From Bacillota bacterium (GTDB taxonomy: Bacteria; Bacillota; UBA4882; UBA8346), in contig JAAYEK010000096.1 of assembly GCA_012728785.1 (NCBI GenBank), positions 1 to 46,818 on the forward strand: a stretch of 46,818 bases of DNA. The letters run 5' to 3'. Of this stretch, positions 34,280 through 43,175 are shown piece after piece (position 1 is the first letter of the stretch; every line of letters starts with the position of its first letter). A model generated the notes under the pieces. It saw only the letters and a list, made by a program, of their open reading frames with translations. It made no database searches and was not told where the DNA came from. The position numbers and the translations under genes are program-made.

Positions 34280-34448
34280 TTTATTTTCCTCCCTCTTTTG
34301 ATACCCTTATTCTAAAGGAGGAAAATAAAATAGAAATGAAAAAATAATAAAGAAATATAAATTAATAAAATTGAGCAATGCGGGGGTTGAAAACTGATGT
34401 TGATATTTTCGATGTATTTAAAACGGGGGAGTAAAAGTAGGGAAGGCT

Positions 34449-34808
34449 TCAAAGCTGATCCCGGTATTTTTTGATGATATACTCTTTCAAATAGGCAAGC
34501 TCTTTCCTGGCTTCATCAGGTAATTGATCCTCCAGGTCGGATATTTGTTCCGAATTTCGATGGTATTTTAGCGTTGTTTCAGCGGCTTGGACCGGCTGGC
34601 GGAAGTTAACGCGTCCGAGTAGATAGTCAAGGGAGATGTTAAAGATCTCCGCCAATTTGATCAGCGTTTCCGGCGCAGGGTTTCGTAATCCCTTTTCATA
34701 ACGGTTAACTGTCGCCCCGGAGACGTTCAATATTTTCCCTAATTGTTCCTGAGTCCACTCTTTTTCTTCTCTTAGTTGCCTTAATCGTTCCGGAAGATAG
34801 TTTTTCAC
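34449..34808 (-). CDS. XRE-family HTH transcriptional regulator
   Basis: The 119-residue protein has an N-terminal Cro/C1-type helix-turn-helix: ERLRQLREEKEWTQEQLGKILNVSGATVNRYEKGLRNPAPETLIKLAEIFNISLDYLLGR, shown here in two stretches around the recognition helix. A short C-terminal helical tail (SDLEDQLPDEARKEL) may dimerise it. Start is GTG 34808. It is divergent from the Spo0E-like gene across a 233-base region containing a consensus promoter with an embedded TACC/GGTA half-site pair, a plausible operator. Confidence 0.88.
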   Translation of the reverse strand: MKNYLPERLRQLREEKEWTQEQLGKILNVSGATVNRYEKGLRNPAPETLIKLAEIFNISLDYLLGRVNFRQPVQAAETTLKYHRNSEQISDLEDQLPDEARKELAYLKEYIIKKYRDQL

Positions 34809-34899
34809 GCCAACACCGCCGTTAAATTGTACTTTATTATGATTTTAGCACAGTGGGCGGATTTTATAGAATTTTCATACCGAAATGGCAGTGCAATTA

Positions 34900-34929
34900 T
34901 TGACATTTACCAATACGGTAGCCTATAAT
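34900..34929 (+). promoter_or_regulatory. Consensus promoter with embedded operator-like palindrome
   Basis: TTGACA (34900-34905), 18-base spacer, TATAAT (34924-34929). The spacer contains TACC-AATAC-GGTA, an inverted repeat of a kind bound by Cro/C1-type regulators. It drives the Spo0E-like gene and may be bound by the divergent XRE protein. Confidence 0.65.
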
Positions 34930-35041
34930 ATGACTAGACCTTAATAAATTAGAAAGTATTGGGGTAATCCAGTCTATGGGATAATTTGATATTTAGCAGC
35001 CATGAAGCGCTATTATATATTGCGAGGTATTAAAGAATATA

Positions 35042-35218
35042 ATGTTTAGTATTAAAAATTTGGTTTCGTTGGAAACCCTTCGGGAAGAAATTGAGATCGT
35101 CCGCGGGCGGATGCAACAATTGGGAAATGAAAAGGGTTATACCGATAACGAAGTTTTAACGATCAGTATCGAATTGGACAATTTAATCAATGAGTATCAA
35201 CGGAGGACCGCTGATTAA
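35042..35218 (+). CDS. Spo0E-like sporulation aspartyl-phosphate phosphatase (58 aa)
   Basis: The 58-residue product has the helical hairpin of Spo0E-family phosphatases: LREEIEIVRGRMQQLGNEKG, a TDNEV turn, then LTISIELDNLINEYQR with the characteristic S-x-x-LD-x-L-I-x-x-Y pattern. Members dephosphorylate Spo0A~P and delay sporulation. No strong Shine-Dalgarno precedes ATG 35042 (GCGAGG is 14-19 bases away), so translation may be weak. A consensus promoter lies about 110 bases upstream. Its presence suggests an endospore-forming lineage. Confidence 0.72.
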   Translation: MFSIKNLVSLETLREEIEIVRGRMQQLGNEKGYTDNEVLTISIELDNLINEYQRRTAD

Positions 35219-35255
35219 CACTGACTGATTAAATCCAGGCAAGAATCATAATGCA

Positions 35256-35341
35256 ACTGGTGAACGGACCATTGTCTTGAGTGAAGGGAAAGTACTGGCC
35301 GACGGTAAGACAACTGATTTCAACAGAGATAATCAGAGATT
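35256..35341 (+). pseudogene. Relic resembling the C-terminal end of an ABC transporter ATPase
   Basis: One frame encodes TGERTIVLSEGKVLADGKT followed by TDFNRDNQ, matching the conserved tail of CbiO/NikO-type ATPases (ERVIVLxxGxIVADG). No start, Walker motifs or upstream part remain, so it is a fragment at most. It lies next to nikR, which would fit a lost nickel/cobalt transporter. The match is short. Confidence 0.4.
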
Positions 35342-35752
35342 TTCCCCGGTAGTGGTGGTTACCAGTTTACAGTGTTTGACACCTTTGGTGCCGCTGAGAC
35401 GATCGGCAATCGTATAAATGGCGGATTTATCCCCTTTGACTACCAGCACCTCCAGGCAGTTATGGGCATCAAGATGAACGTGGAGCACGGAGACGATATT
35501 CTGATGAAACTGATGCTGGATATCGGTGAGTTTATCCGCCATTTCCCGTAGATGGTGATTGTATACCAAAGTGATGGTGCCGACGGAAGAGCCTTCCTCG
35601 GTGCGCCATTCCTCTCTCACTAAATAATCCCGGATCAGATCCCGGATTGCCTCGGAACGGTTGGCATACCCCTTAGCTTCAATTAAACGGTCGAATTGGT
35701 CCAATAAAGACGGATCGATTGAAACTCCAAAACGCTGTAATCCTGAGTCCAC
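35333..35752 (-). CDS. nikR: Nickel-responsive regulator
   Basis: The 139-residue protein has an N-terminal ribbon-helix-helix ([38 protein letters not shown] in two halves) and a C-terminal ACT-like domain. The high-affinity Ni2+ ligands are conserved at His80, His91, His93 and Cys99, equal to E. coli His76, His87, His89 and Cys95. With nickel bound it represses nickel-uptake genes; no intact nickel transporter is in the window. Start GTG 35752 has AGGAGG six bases upstream. Confidence 0.93.
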   Translation of the reverse strand: MDSGLQRFGVSIDPSLLDQFDRLIEAKGYANRSEAIRDLIRDYLVREEWRTEEGSSVGTITLVYNHHLREMADKLTDIQHQFHQNIVSVLHVHLDAHNCLEVLVVKGDKSAIYTIADRLSGTKGVKHCKLVTTTTGENL

Positions 35753-35858
35753 GAAAGCCTCCTGTTATAGTATTTTGAGTTTACAGAAACAGCTAATGAA
35801 CATAAATAAACGCGAATAGATCTATAATTCGTTCTGTTTCCCGATACTCCTGCCTTTA

Positions 35859-35893
35859 ATAAATATCCCCCGGCATAGCCGGGGGGATATTTA
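35859..35893 (-). terminator. Strong terminator after the downstream GH48 copy
   Basis: AAATATCCCCCCGGC and its complement form a long perfect stem with a four-base loop, T-rich on both ends. It ends the minus-strand GH48 transcript and separates it from nikR. Confidence 0.9.
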
Positions 35894-35921
35894 TTAAAAC
35901 CCTTTCAACTGTTCTTTTCTC

Positions 35922-38764
35922 TTACCATGACCAGTTCCACCAACTCCAACTTGAGCCGGAACCGCTGCCGGAAGCTGGGGCCGAAGCTGAAGACGGAGGC
36001 GTACTCCGATAACCCGGTAAACTCGTGGTGAGCAGCGTATAATCGAAGGGAACTTGGAAAATATCGGTACTCTGATGGATAACGACGGATTTTCCGATAA
36101 ACGCTCCCTTAGCATCCGCTTTAAATCCAAGATCGACATTGAGATAACCGGTGTTAGGCGCGAATATGGTTCCTCGCCATTTAGAATCCGGCGCGAGATA
36201 AACCTGATTCTGAGAGGCCGTGATAATCAAGACCCTTGATGCGTCGTCATTGGTGACATTCATCTTAGTCCGGCTCTTAATCTCAACATTTCCTTTGGCG
36301 ATGATGATCACCGGATGGGTTGATGTGTCAAAGTCCAGAATCGCATCGGGTTCAGTAGTAAAATTATTACAGTAGAAGACACCGCCGCCTTTAAAGGTTA
36401 AGCGGGCGCCATTACTTCCTACGCTGATGTTTTTATATACACCGTTCCATTTCTCTACACTTTGGCCGCAAATAACATTGCCGACATATGACTGATAACC
36501 GAGGATCATTTGCGGATTACTGCTGCTGCCTTTTCCGACGCCGATCTGTCCATAGGTGCTGGGTTCGTTGTTTTTGCTCTTGGTAATATACAGTTTGGCC
36601 CGATCATGAAAATCGGTATGTTCAGAACCATAGACTCCGTAATTAGCCGCGGCGTTGGTATCAATGGTTATCGGCCCCCAAGTGATATCGTCGCGTGGTT
36701 TGGCTTCGTCGCCAAAGTAAATGCCAAACTCCGCAAAGGCTAAAGCGATCTCCACCTGGCTGAAGAAGCGATGCCACCGGATGGTTACCCCGTTAGGATC
36801 TTCATCAGGATCTGTAGGATAGATATCGCCGTCTCCATCAGGATCATCATTGTTTACGCCGTTTTTAGCGTTTAAGAGTTTAGTGTAACTAATGTCCTTT
36901 GCTCCTTGAGGACCGGGATTTTCTTCAAAACGAGCCCGGATTTGGTCATAGGTCATGTAATTATGAACGTTACGAGGGTCATTGGAACTCTCCAGTTTGG
37001 AAAATACATTTCCATAGCGGCTGCCTGCCTTATGCATTCCCATACCGGTAGGTAAGAGACCTGTCCTTTTCACCATTTCGGGAGAGCCGTCATCGAGACG
37101 GGTGCCGGGAACATAAACCTTAGCGTTGAAGAAGTTATTAACAAAAGCCGCACTACGGTACTCGTTAGCGTATCCCCGCTCATCCTTGAAATTGGCGTAG
37201 AGCAAATCAAGGATTTGTTGGGCTAAATTACGGGTAGCAACAACTGTTGGATTACTAGGATTGTTGGTGTGTTTGCGTTTTCCAGCTGCATAATAGATGT
37301 AGGTCCGGGCTAGGTTACCGGCGACGCTGGTGTCTACGTAATAGACGTCGTTCCCGCCTCCATCTTTTTTCACACTGACATGATAACCGGTGTTGGCCGG
37401 CGGCAACGCATCACCGCTCGTAGGCGCCCAGACGCTATCAGGTTGCCCACTCCATACCAGCGCGCCGGGGGTCTTAATAGATCCGGCCGGATCGGCAGGA
37501 TCGAGCTTTGTCACGCTGCTCGCCCAAGTAATCCATTGATCGAGAATGGTTTCGAGTTTAGTTTTTAGCGGGTCGGCGGTATCCACCTCCAAGTAGAGTT
37601 CGGCCAGACGCTGCATCAGCCAGACTTGCCAGCCAATCCAGGCGTTGCTGTCTCCGTCCGGATTTTTAAAGTTAGGGTCGCTCGGAAGTTTAGTCGGATC
37701 TTGACCGAAATAAACCGGACTGTCCGTGTAATACATACCATAGAAACTTCTTCGGTAATTAGGATCGCTCGATGGGAGTGTCCTATAATTGGCTAGATTG
37801 TGTAGATCGTCCGCAGTGGGGGTTGGGATGGGAGGACTGGGATCCCAAACCTTATTGGGGTCCGAATAATTCCCATTCCAGCAGTTGGTGACGCCGCCGC
37901 CGATGGCGCCTTCAGCCGATTGCAGCCAGCGGATGAGTTCCAGTTGCCGGTTGAGACTGGTGCTCCATTCTTTTGCGCCGCCTTCAGAAGTCGGCATGGT
38001 TTTATTTAGACCCAATACGTTTTTCTGAACGTCGATTTTGTTCGTGAGTCCTTTTTTAAACCAATCATATTTACTGAGCGCATAAGCAGCCATAGGGTTT
38101 TGATAGCCGGCGTGGACGTTATCGTCGCCGATCCGCCAGGGATAGTTTCCGAGCGATGATGGATCGTCAATAGCCGCGCCCCAGGCGTAGTTCCAACCCA
38201 AAAGGTAATGGACATTTTTTTCCGGGTTCTTGGCGACATCCGGATTATGGACGGTAATGCGGTGTTTATATGTGCTTTGTGACGGGGTAGGTTTGTAAAT
38301 CGGTTCAATGGTCTCCGTAAACTTCATGCCGAGGGGTAGAAAATACTTGGTGCGCATCCCGTAACGGAGGAAATTGCCCATTTTCCCCATTTTGGCGCTA
38401 AGATCTTCTAACGCCATTCTATTGTACGGCCTAGTTTTTTCCAGAACCTTAGCCGCCATATACGCGGCCTGAATGGCCCGGGCGTCGGCGTCCGTCGCCA
38501 CTGAGTAACTGTACTCCGGTTTCCAGCCGTATGAACTGTTTAAAAAGATATCGGAAAAACCTTTGTCGCCTGCTGTATTATTGCCGTAAGTATGGTCCTT
38601 CCAGTTGGGATGGGGGATGGTGGACCAGGAAGATTCGGCGCCTCCCCGCTCGCAGGTTGCTAGATAAGGGGGTTTCTTGTGGCGGCATCAGTGGTGTTGG
38701 AAGATACTACCACCATAACCAGTAAAACCAGGACCAAAAAATTAATACAGAACTTTTTCATCAT
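35922..38764 (-). pseudogene. GH48 cellulase copy 1: deleted N-terminal part, frame broken
   Basis: A signal peptide opens at ATG 38764 (or 38761) after AAGGAGG, with FLVLVLLVMVVVSSNTTDAA nearly identical to copy 2. It reads RNP and hits TAG within two codons. The GH48 frame resumes one base off at PYLATCERGGAESSW and stays open to 35922. Compared with copy 2, 193 residues are missing. They include EAPDYGHETTSE, which carries Glu residues matching CelF E44 and E55 (E55 is the proposed catalytic acid). A second in-frame loss of about 70 residues lies in the C-terminal module. The break falls at A-AAC-CCC-C, where a one-base slip or sequencing undercall would restore a secreted but inactive-looking protein. 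The Trp-rich tail WSWWNWSW is intact. Confidence 0.82.
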
Positions 38765-39176
38765 CAACTGCTGTCCTCCTTATTTGAGTCGCTGTGTTAC
38801 ATCTATTGGTGTTATGGTAAAAATAAGATCTGTAGTTACCTCCTTCCAGCTTTATTCAGTTGTTTCAGTATGAAACCTCTAAATATTAGCATTGAATACT
38901 TGCATTAGTAAATCCAGTACTAGTGCCAACGGATAGATTGGTACAAATTTGAGAAATTATATTTGGATAAAATATTTAGCTATGTTGTATTTTAAAAAAA
39001 TAATACTAATGGGGCTCCTAGTTTAGTTTCAATTATTATGGGAATTAATGATAATATTCTGGTAAGTGGTGGGAATGTATTACCTGAATTTAAAACTTTT
39101 TGATACCTCTGCCTTTATTATTTGTCTAAAACATGATAGTATTTTGATAAGTATTTATCGAAGAGGTGTCTTAGTA

Positions 39177-39998
39177 ATGGAGATTATTAACGTTTTAACC
39201 GCTTTCGGTTTAACTCTTTTTGCCGGATTGGCAACGGGAATTGGAAGCGCCTTGGCTTTTTTTACCAAAAGAACAAATACCAAATTCCTATCGGTAGCTT
39301 TGGGATTCTCAGCTGGTGTGATGATTTACGTTTCAATGATTGATATTTTTTCTAAAGCCAAAGATTCATTAGTTAGTAGTTTGGGAGAGGTAACTGGTTC
39401 GTGGGTAAATGTGGGAGCATTTTTTGCGGGGATGTTTTTAATTGCAATCATTGACAGGCTGGTACCCGCTTCGGAGAATCCGCACGAAATGCGGAAAGTG
39501 GAAGAGATTAGCGCCCAACAAGCCGATCAATCGGTAACTAGTCAAAAAAAATTGTTGCGTATGGGAACTTTGACCGCGCTGGCCATTGCGATTCATAATT
39601 TTCCCGAGGGTTTGGCCACATTTACAGCGGCGGTTAAGGAACCCTCACTCGGAATCGTCATCGCCATAGCCATCGCCATCCATAATATTCCAGAAGGAAT
39701 CGCGGTTTCAATACCGGTCTATTATGCCACCGGCAGCCGGAAAAAGGCCTTTTTTTTATCATTCCTATCAGGCTTGTCCGAGCCCTTGGGAGCGATTATC
39801 GGTTATTCAGTCTTACTCTTCTTCTTTAATGACCTGATTTTCGGTATATTATTCGCCGCAGTTGCCGGGATTATGGTCTTCATCTCCTTGGATGAATTAT
39901 TGCCCACCGCCCGGGAATACGGAGATCCCCATCTTTCTATTTATGGGATGATCGCCGGGATGATGGTGATGGCGGTGAGTCTGTTGTTGTTTATTTAA
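39177..39998 (+). CDS. zupT: ZIP-family divalent metal transporter
   Basis: The 273-residue protein has eight hydrophobic helices and the two ZIP metal-site motifs HNFPEG (about residue 139) and HNIPEG (about 168), in helices IV and V. It should take up Zn2+ and possibly other divalent metals. AGAGGTG sets ATG 39177; the open frame back to 39066 is not supported. The gene lies on the plus strand between minus-strand cellulase genes, so it is transcribed independently of them. Confidence 0.9.
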   Translation: MEIINVLTAFGLTLFAGLATGIGSALAFFTKRTNTKFLSVALGFSAGVMIYVSMIDIFSKAKDSLVSSLGEVTGSWVNVGAFFAGMFLIAIIDRLVPASENPHEMRKVEEISAQQADQSVTSQKKLLRMGTLTALAIAIHNFPEGLATFTAAVKEPSLGIVIAIAIAIHNIPEGIAVSIPVYYATGSRKKAFFLSFLSGLSEPLGAIIGYSVLLFFFNDLIFGILFAAVAGIMVFISLDELLPTAREYGDPHLSIYGMIAGMMVMAVSLLLFI

Positions 39999-40087
39999 AG
40001 AGAATGCTCTATTAATCAAAACTAATGGGCATTTTAACCCGAGAGAAACTGCATTTCATGAACAATACTATAGGTGGCGCCCGGTAA

Positions 40088-40124
40088 ATAAAAGCCCGGA
40101 GATATGTTGTCTCCGGGCTTTTAG
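40088..40124 (-). terminator. Terminator after the GH9 gene
   Basis: AAAAGCCCGGAGA and TCTCCGGGCTTTT form a perfect 13-bp stem with a seven-base loop. It can also act for the plus-strand ZIP gene, so it is bidirectional. Confidence 0.92.
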
Positions 40125-40151
40125 GTTGATAATAATTATAACGATTGACGG

Positions 40152-42962
40152 TTACGGTAAGGTAGTTACGGTCAAGGGACTACTATGACCGGAAATGTTT
40201 CCCGCCAAATCTACCGCGCGAACGGTAAAGCGATATGTGGTGTTTGCTTTCAATTTTTTAACATTATAGGTTAGGTAAGATATAGACGAGACTAAAGTAC
40301 CATTTTGATAGACTTGGTATTTTGCTACCTTTTTATTGTCCCAGGTGGGATCCCATTGCAAAGATATCGTTGTACTTGTCCGGGAGGTGTACTTAAGGTT
40401 CCACGGCGCTGCAGGTGGTGTTATATCGTAGTTGACAGCTTCATCCACGAAACCGGCGACCCAGGCTAGCGCAGCGTTCCAGTTGACGGCAACTTCATTG
40501 CAGGCGTATGCGTCGCAATGATCGATATAGCATTTTTGGGGATAAACATCAGCGAAACGCTTATAGGTATTGCCGACAAGTACATTACTGCGGGGAAATT
40601 CCGTCTCTTTCATAAAATCATCATAATCCTCAACAACTTGACAAGGTCCGCCCAGGATTACTCCAGGTGGAGGGGACGGATAATCGGGATTTACTTGTTT
40701 AGCCCAGAAACGGTGATGGGGATTTTTTGCGTAAAAGCTAGAGTTCGTCATATCTGATGTCACATAGCTGATAAAATTGGCGTTAGTCCCCAGCAGATAA
40801 TCCAGGCATTGGGTGACCCCATCCAGATACTGTTTGTTCCGGTAGTTTAAATCGTAAGCATAGGCCAGAATGATGGCCCGATTAAGGACGCTGCTGTTGG
40901 AACCCCAATAATACTTAGTAATCGGTACGGGGTATTTCTGGCCTTTCATTACGTTGAGCACCGCATTGGCATAATTATTGATTTGGTATTTGGCTATCGA
41001 TTGGTAGTTTGAATTGGTACCAACCAATGCCAGTGATAAGGAACCTAAGGCTGCCGTATCCCGCCAATCGAAGGGTCCTTCTTCACCTGCTTTGTTGACG
41101 CCTTTTAGACCCACATTCCAACCGAAATGTTTCGAATTATTGATTACATTTGAATAACTAGTACCGCCGGTGGCAAGATAAAGTTCGCAGGCGGCCCAGA
41201 ATAATTCGTCCGTATTGTCCCCCTGAACTTTTATTTCTCCTTCGCTATCATAGGATTGGCACTCGTAGTATCCGCCGCCGTAATCCACTCGGTTTTCTTT
41301 TCGTCCGTCATATCCGTCCGTATCATCCATAATCAGCGTCCTGGTATATTCGTTGGGATATTTTTCTGCCGCATCCCATGCGTCTTTGGCCGCAGTCAAA
41401 CAGGTATTGGCAAAACTTTTGTCAAGATTCTTCCATAAACGATAACTTTGGGCGGCAACGGCGGCAAAAGCCAAGGTTGCCGAAGTGCTGGGCGGATAAG
41501 CAACCCGTTTCAGTTTGTTATCGGAAGGTTTTTTAGGAGTCATAGCCCACACGGTATCATGGAATTTATGATGGACCATGCCTTTTTTCACTCCGGATTT
41601 TATCTGCATTCCCAATAACATTTCCATTTCCCAGCGGGCTTCATCGAGAATATCGGGATATGAGTTTTTATTTTCCGGAATCCTCATGGTCCCGTTGGCA
41701 TAGGCCTCGGGTTTAGCGCCTGAGATTTGAAGAGTCCGTTCATACTGATTATGCATTAGCCACAGGGCAAGGGCGCCGCTAGGCACATACTTGCCATGAT
41801 CACCGGCATCGTACCAACCTTTCGCAGCATTGATAGAACCATAGTCCGATTTTTGATATCCTTGATTGACTAAAAATGCGTTGCCGATTTCATCGCTAAC
41901 CGGTTCGCCAATATCCGAAGGATTTCCGTTTTGGTCTACATGTCCGGCAGGCCGACGCAAACCCATATTAAGGGGTAAATTAATTGCAATACCGCTCCGT
42001 TGCTGGTAAAAGAAGTTCAAAGCGTCGTATTTTAAGTCCTCATATAAATCATATGTCATGTTTATTTGATCAGGACATTTAAGAGTTCCGTTTTTGGCAT
42101 AAAGATAGGCGCTTCTTACCGATGGGTCATTAAAAGAACTAAAATCGATAAGATGAAGATGATCTCCCGAACTGGTGTCGGTTCCTAATACCGTGGTAAA
42201 GCCGGAAGCCAGGACCTTATTGCTGTTTTTTAATTGCCAGTCCAGTGGGGATGTGGAGGAGTCTACCAGGATGGCGGTTTTTTTCCCATCAGGAATATAT
42301 CCTTCGAAATTAACCCTGAATGGGCTAATAGTACGAGGTTTGGGCCGCTGGGTATTAGCGCCGCCAGTCAATGAGAAATTATCCATGGTAATGGTGTACG
42401 GTGTAATTTTGATCTTGTTGTTGCTATCTCTTTCTATTTTGCTTAAATCCGATAAATAGACGACAAAATGAGCTTGTTTATAGTCTTGTTTCATCGTGAA
42501 TGTTCGACTGTATTTTACTACCTGACCCGCTTTTAGTTTAAGTTTAGGCGTTTTATCAAAGTCCGGGAACCATGGTTCGTCCGACCAGGTAAGGGCGGCC
42601 CCTTTTAATGTTACATCAATACTTGACTTGATTTCAAAACCCCAAGTATAAGTCACGCCGTTCAGCAGGACTAAATTTTGATGTCTAAACTGAATGTCGT
42701 AATTATTAATACCAGGATGCGTAACTTTAACGTGGTATTTTCCTTGAGCAGGCCTTGTTGTTGTTACATACCCGTTTGCGGTGGCGTCGGGAGACTGATA
42801 TAAAACCCACGGCGATGCCCATCCGGTTTTAGGATAGGTTGCGTTATTGAAAGAGCTATTACCAAGCATAAATTCATTACTGGCATGAATATTCTGCGGC
42901 ATCACGAATAGCGTCATCAAAATTGACGCTATAAAAAGCATGGATAAAACACGTTTTTTCAT
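40152..42962 (-). CDS. GH9 endoglucanase with N-terminal CBM-like and Ig-like domains and C-terminal Fn3
   Basis: The 936-residue secreted enzyme starts with a signal peptide (cleavage near IHA, residue about 27). A CBM4/9-like domain follows (about 30-205), then an Ig-like domain (about 212-315). The GH9 catalytic domain (about 320-840) has GWYDAGDHGKYVPSG with the nucleophile/base Asp pair, NPHHRFW, and the acid Glu in NEVAVNWNAALAW. A fibronectin type III domain (about 845-936) closes the protein. It should cleave internal beta-1,4 bonds of cellulose. No dockerin or anchor motif is present. Start ATG 42962. Confidence 0.93.
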   Translation of the reverse strand: MKKRVLSMLFIASILMTLFVMPQNIHASNEFMLGNSSFNNATYPKTGWASPWVLYQSPDATANGYVTTTRPAQGKYHVKVTHPGINNYDIQFRHQNLVLLNGVTYTWGFEIKSSIDVTLKGAALTWSDEPWFPDFDKTPKLKLKAGQVVKYSRTFTMKQDYKQAHFVVYLSDLSKIERDSNNKIKITPYTITMDNFSLTGGANTQRPKPRTISPFRVNFEGYIPDGKKTAILVDSSTSPLDWQLKNSNKVLASGFTTVLGTDTSSGDHLHLIDFSSFNDPSVRSAYLYAKNGTLKCPDQINMTYDLYEDLKYDALNFFYQQRSGIAINLPLNMGLRRPAGHVDQNGNPSDIGEPVSDEIGNAFLVNQGYQKSDYGSINAAKGWYDAGDHGKYVPSGALALWLMHNQYERTLQISGAKPEAYANGTMRIPENKNSYPDILDEARWEMEMLLGMQIKSGVKKGMVHHKFHDTVWAMTPKKPSDNKLKRVAYPPSTSATLAFAAVAAQSYRLWKNLDKSFANTCLTAAKDAWDAAEKYPNEYTRTLIMDDTDGYDGRKENRVDYGGGYYECQSYDSEGEIKVQGDNTDELFWAACELYLATGGTSYSNVINNSKHFGWNVGLKGVNKAGEEGPFDWRDTAALGSLSLALVGTNSNYQSIAKYQINNYANAVLNVMKGQKYPVPITKYYWGSNSSVLNRAIILAYAYDLNYRNKQYLDGVTQCLDYLLGTNANFISYVTSDMTNSSFYAKNPHHRFWAKQVNPDYPSPPPGVILGGPCQVVEDYDDFMKETEFPRSNVLVGNTYKRFADVYPQKCYIDHCDAYACNEVAVNWNAALAWVAGFVDEAVNYDITPPAAPWNLKYTSRTSTTISLQWDPTWDNKKVAKYQVYQNGTLVSSISYLTYNVKKLKANTTYRFTVRAVDLAGNISGHSSPLTVTTLP

Positions 42963-43091
42963 TATTAACCTCCAATAAGAATAATGGATTTAAATAACTA
43001 AGCTAATGTTTAACCGAAATATCCCTCCTTATGATTTATTTTCCATAGTAAAACAAGAAAACTTTAACATTAAATGCCTGCTTAGTCAACT

Positions 43092-43121
43092 AGGTAGTAG
43101 TACCAACTTATAAGTTGGGAC
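43092..43121. repeat. Hairpin between the upstream GH48 copy and GH9
   Basis: AGTAGTaCCAACTT and its complement AAGTTGGgACTACT form an almost perfect stem. Following bases are T-rich only on the plus strand, so for the minus-strand GH48 transcript it is more likely a processing or stabilising hairpin. Confidence 0.5.
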
Positions 43122-43175
43122 TACTACTTTTAATACCGGTTTACAAATAAATCTTTCCGAGTGTTCCTTTTTACC

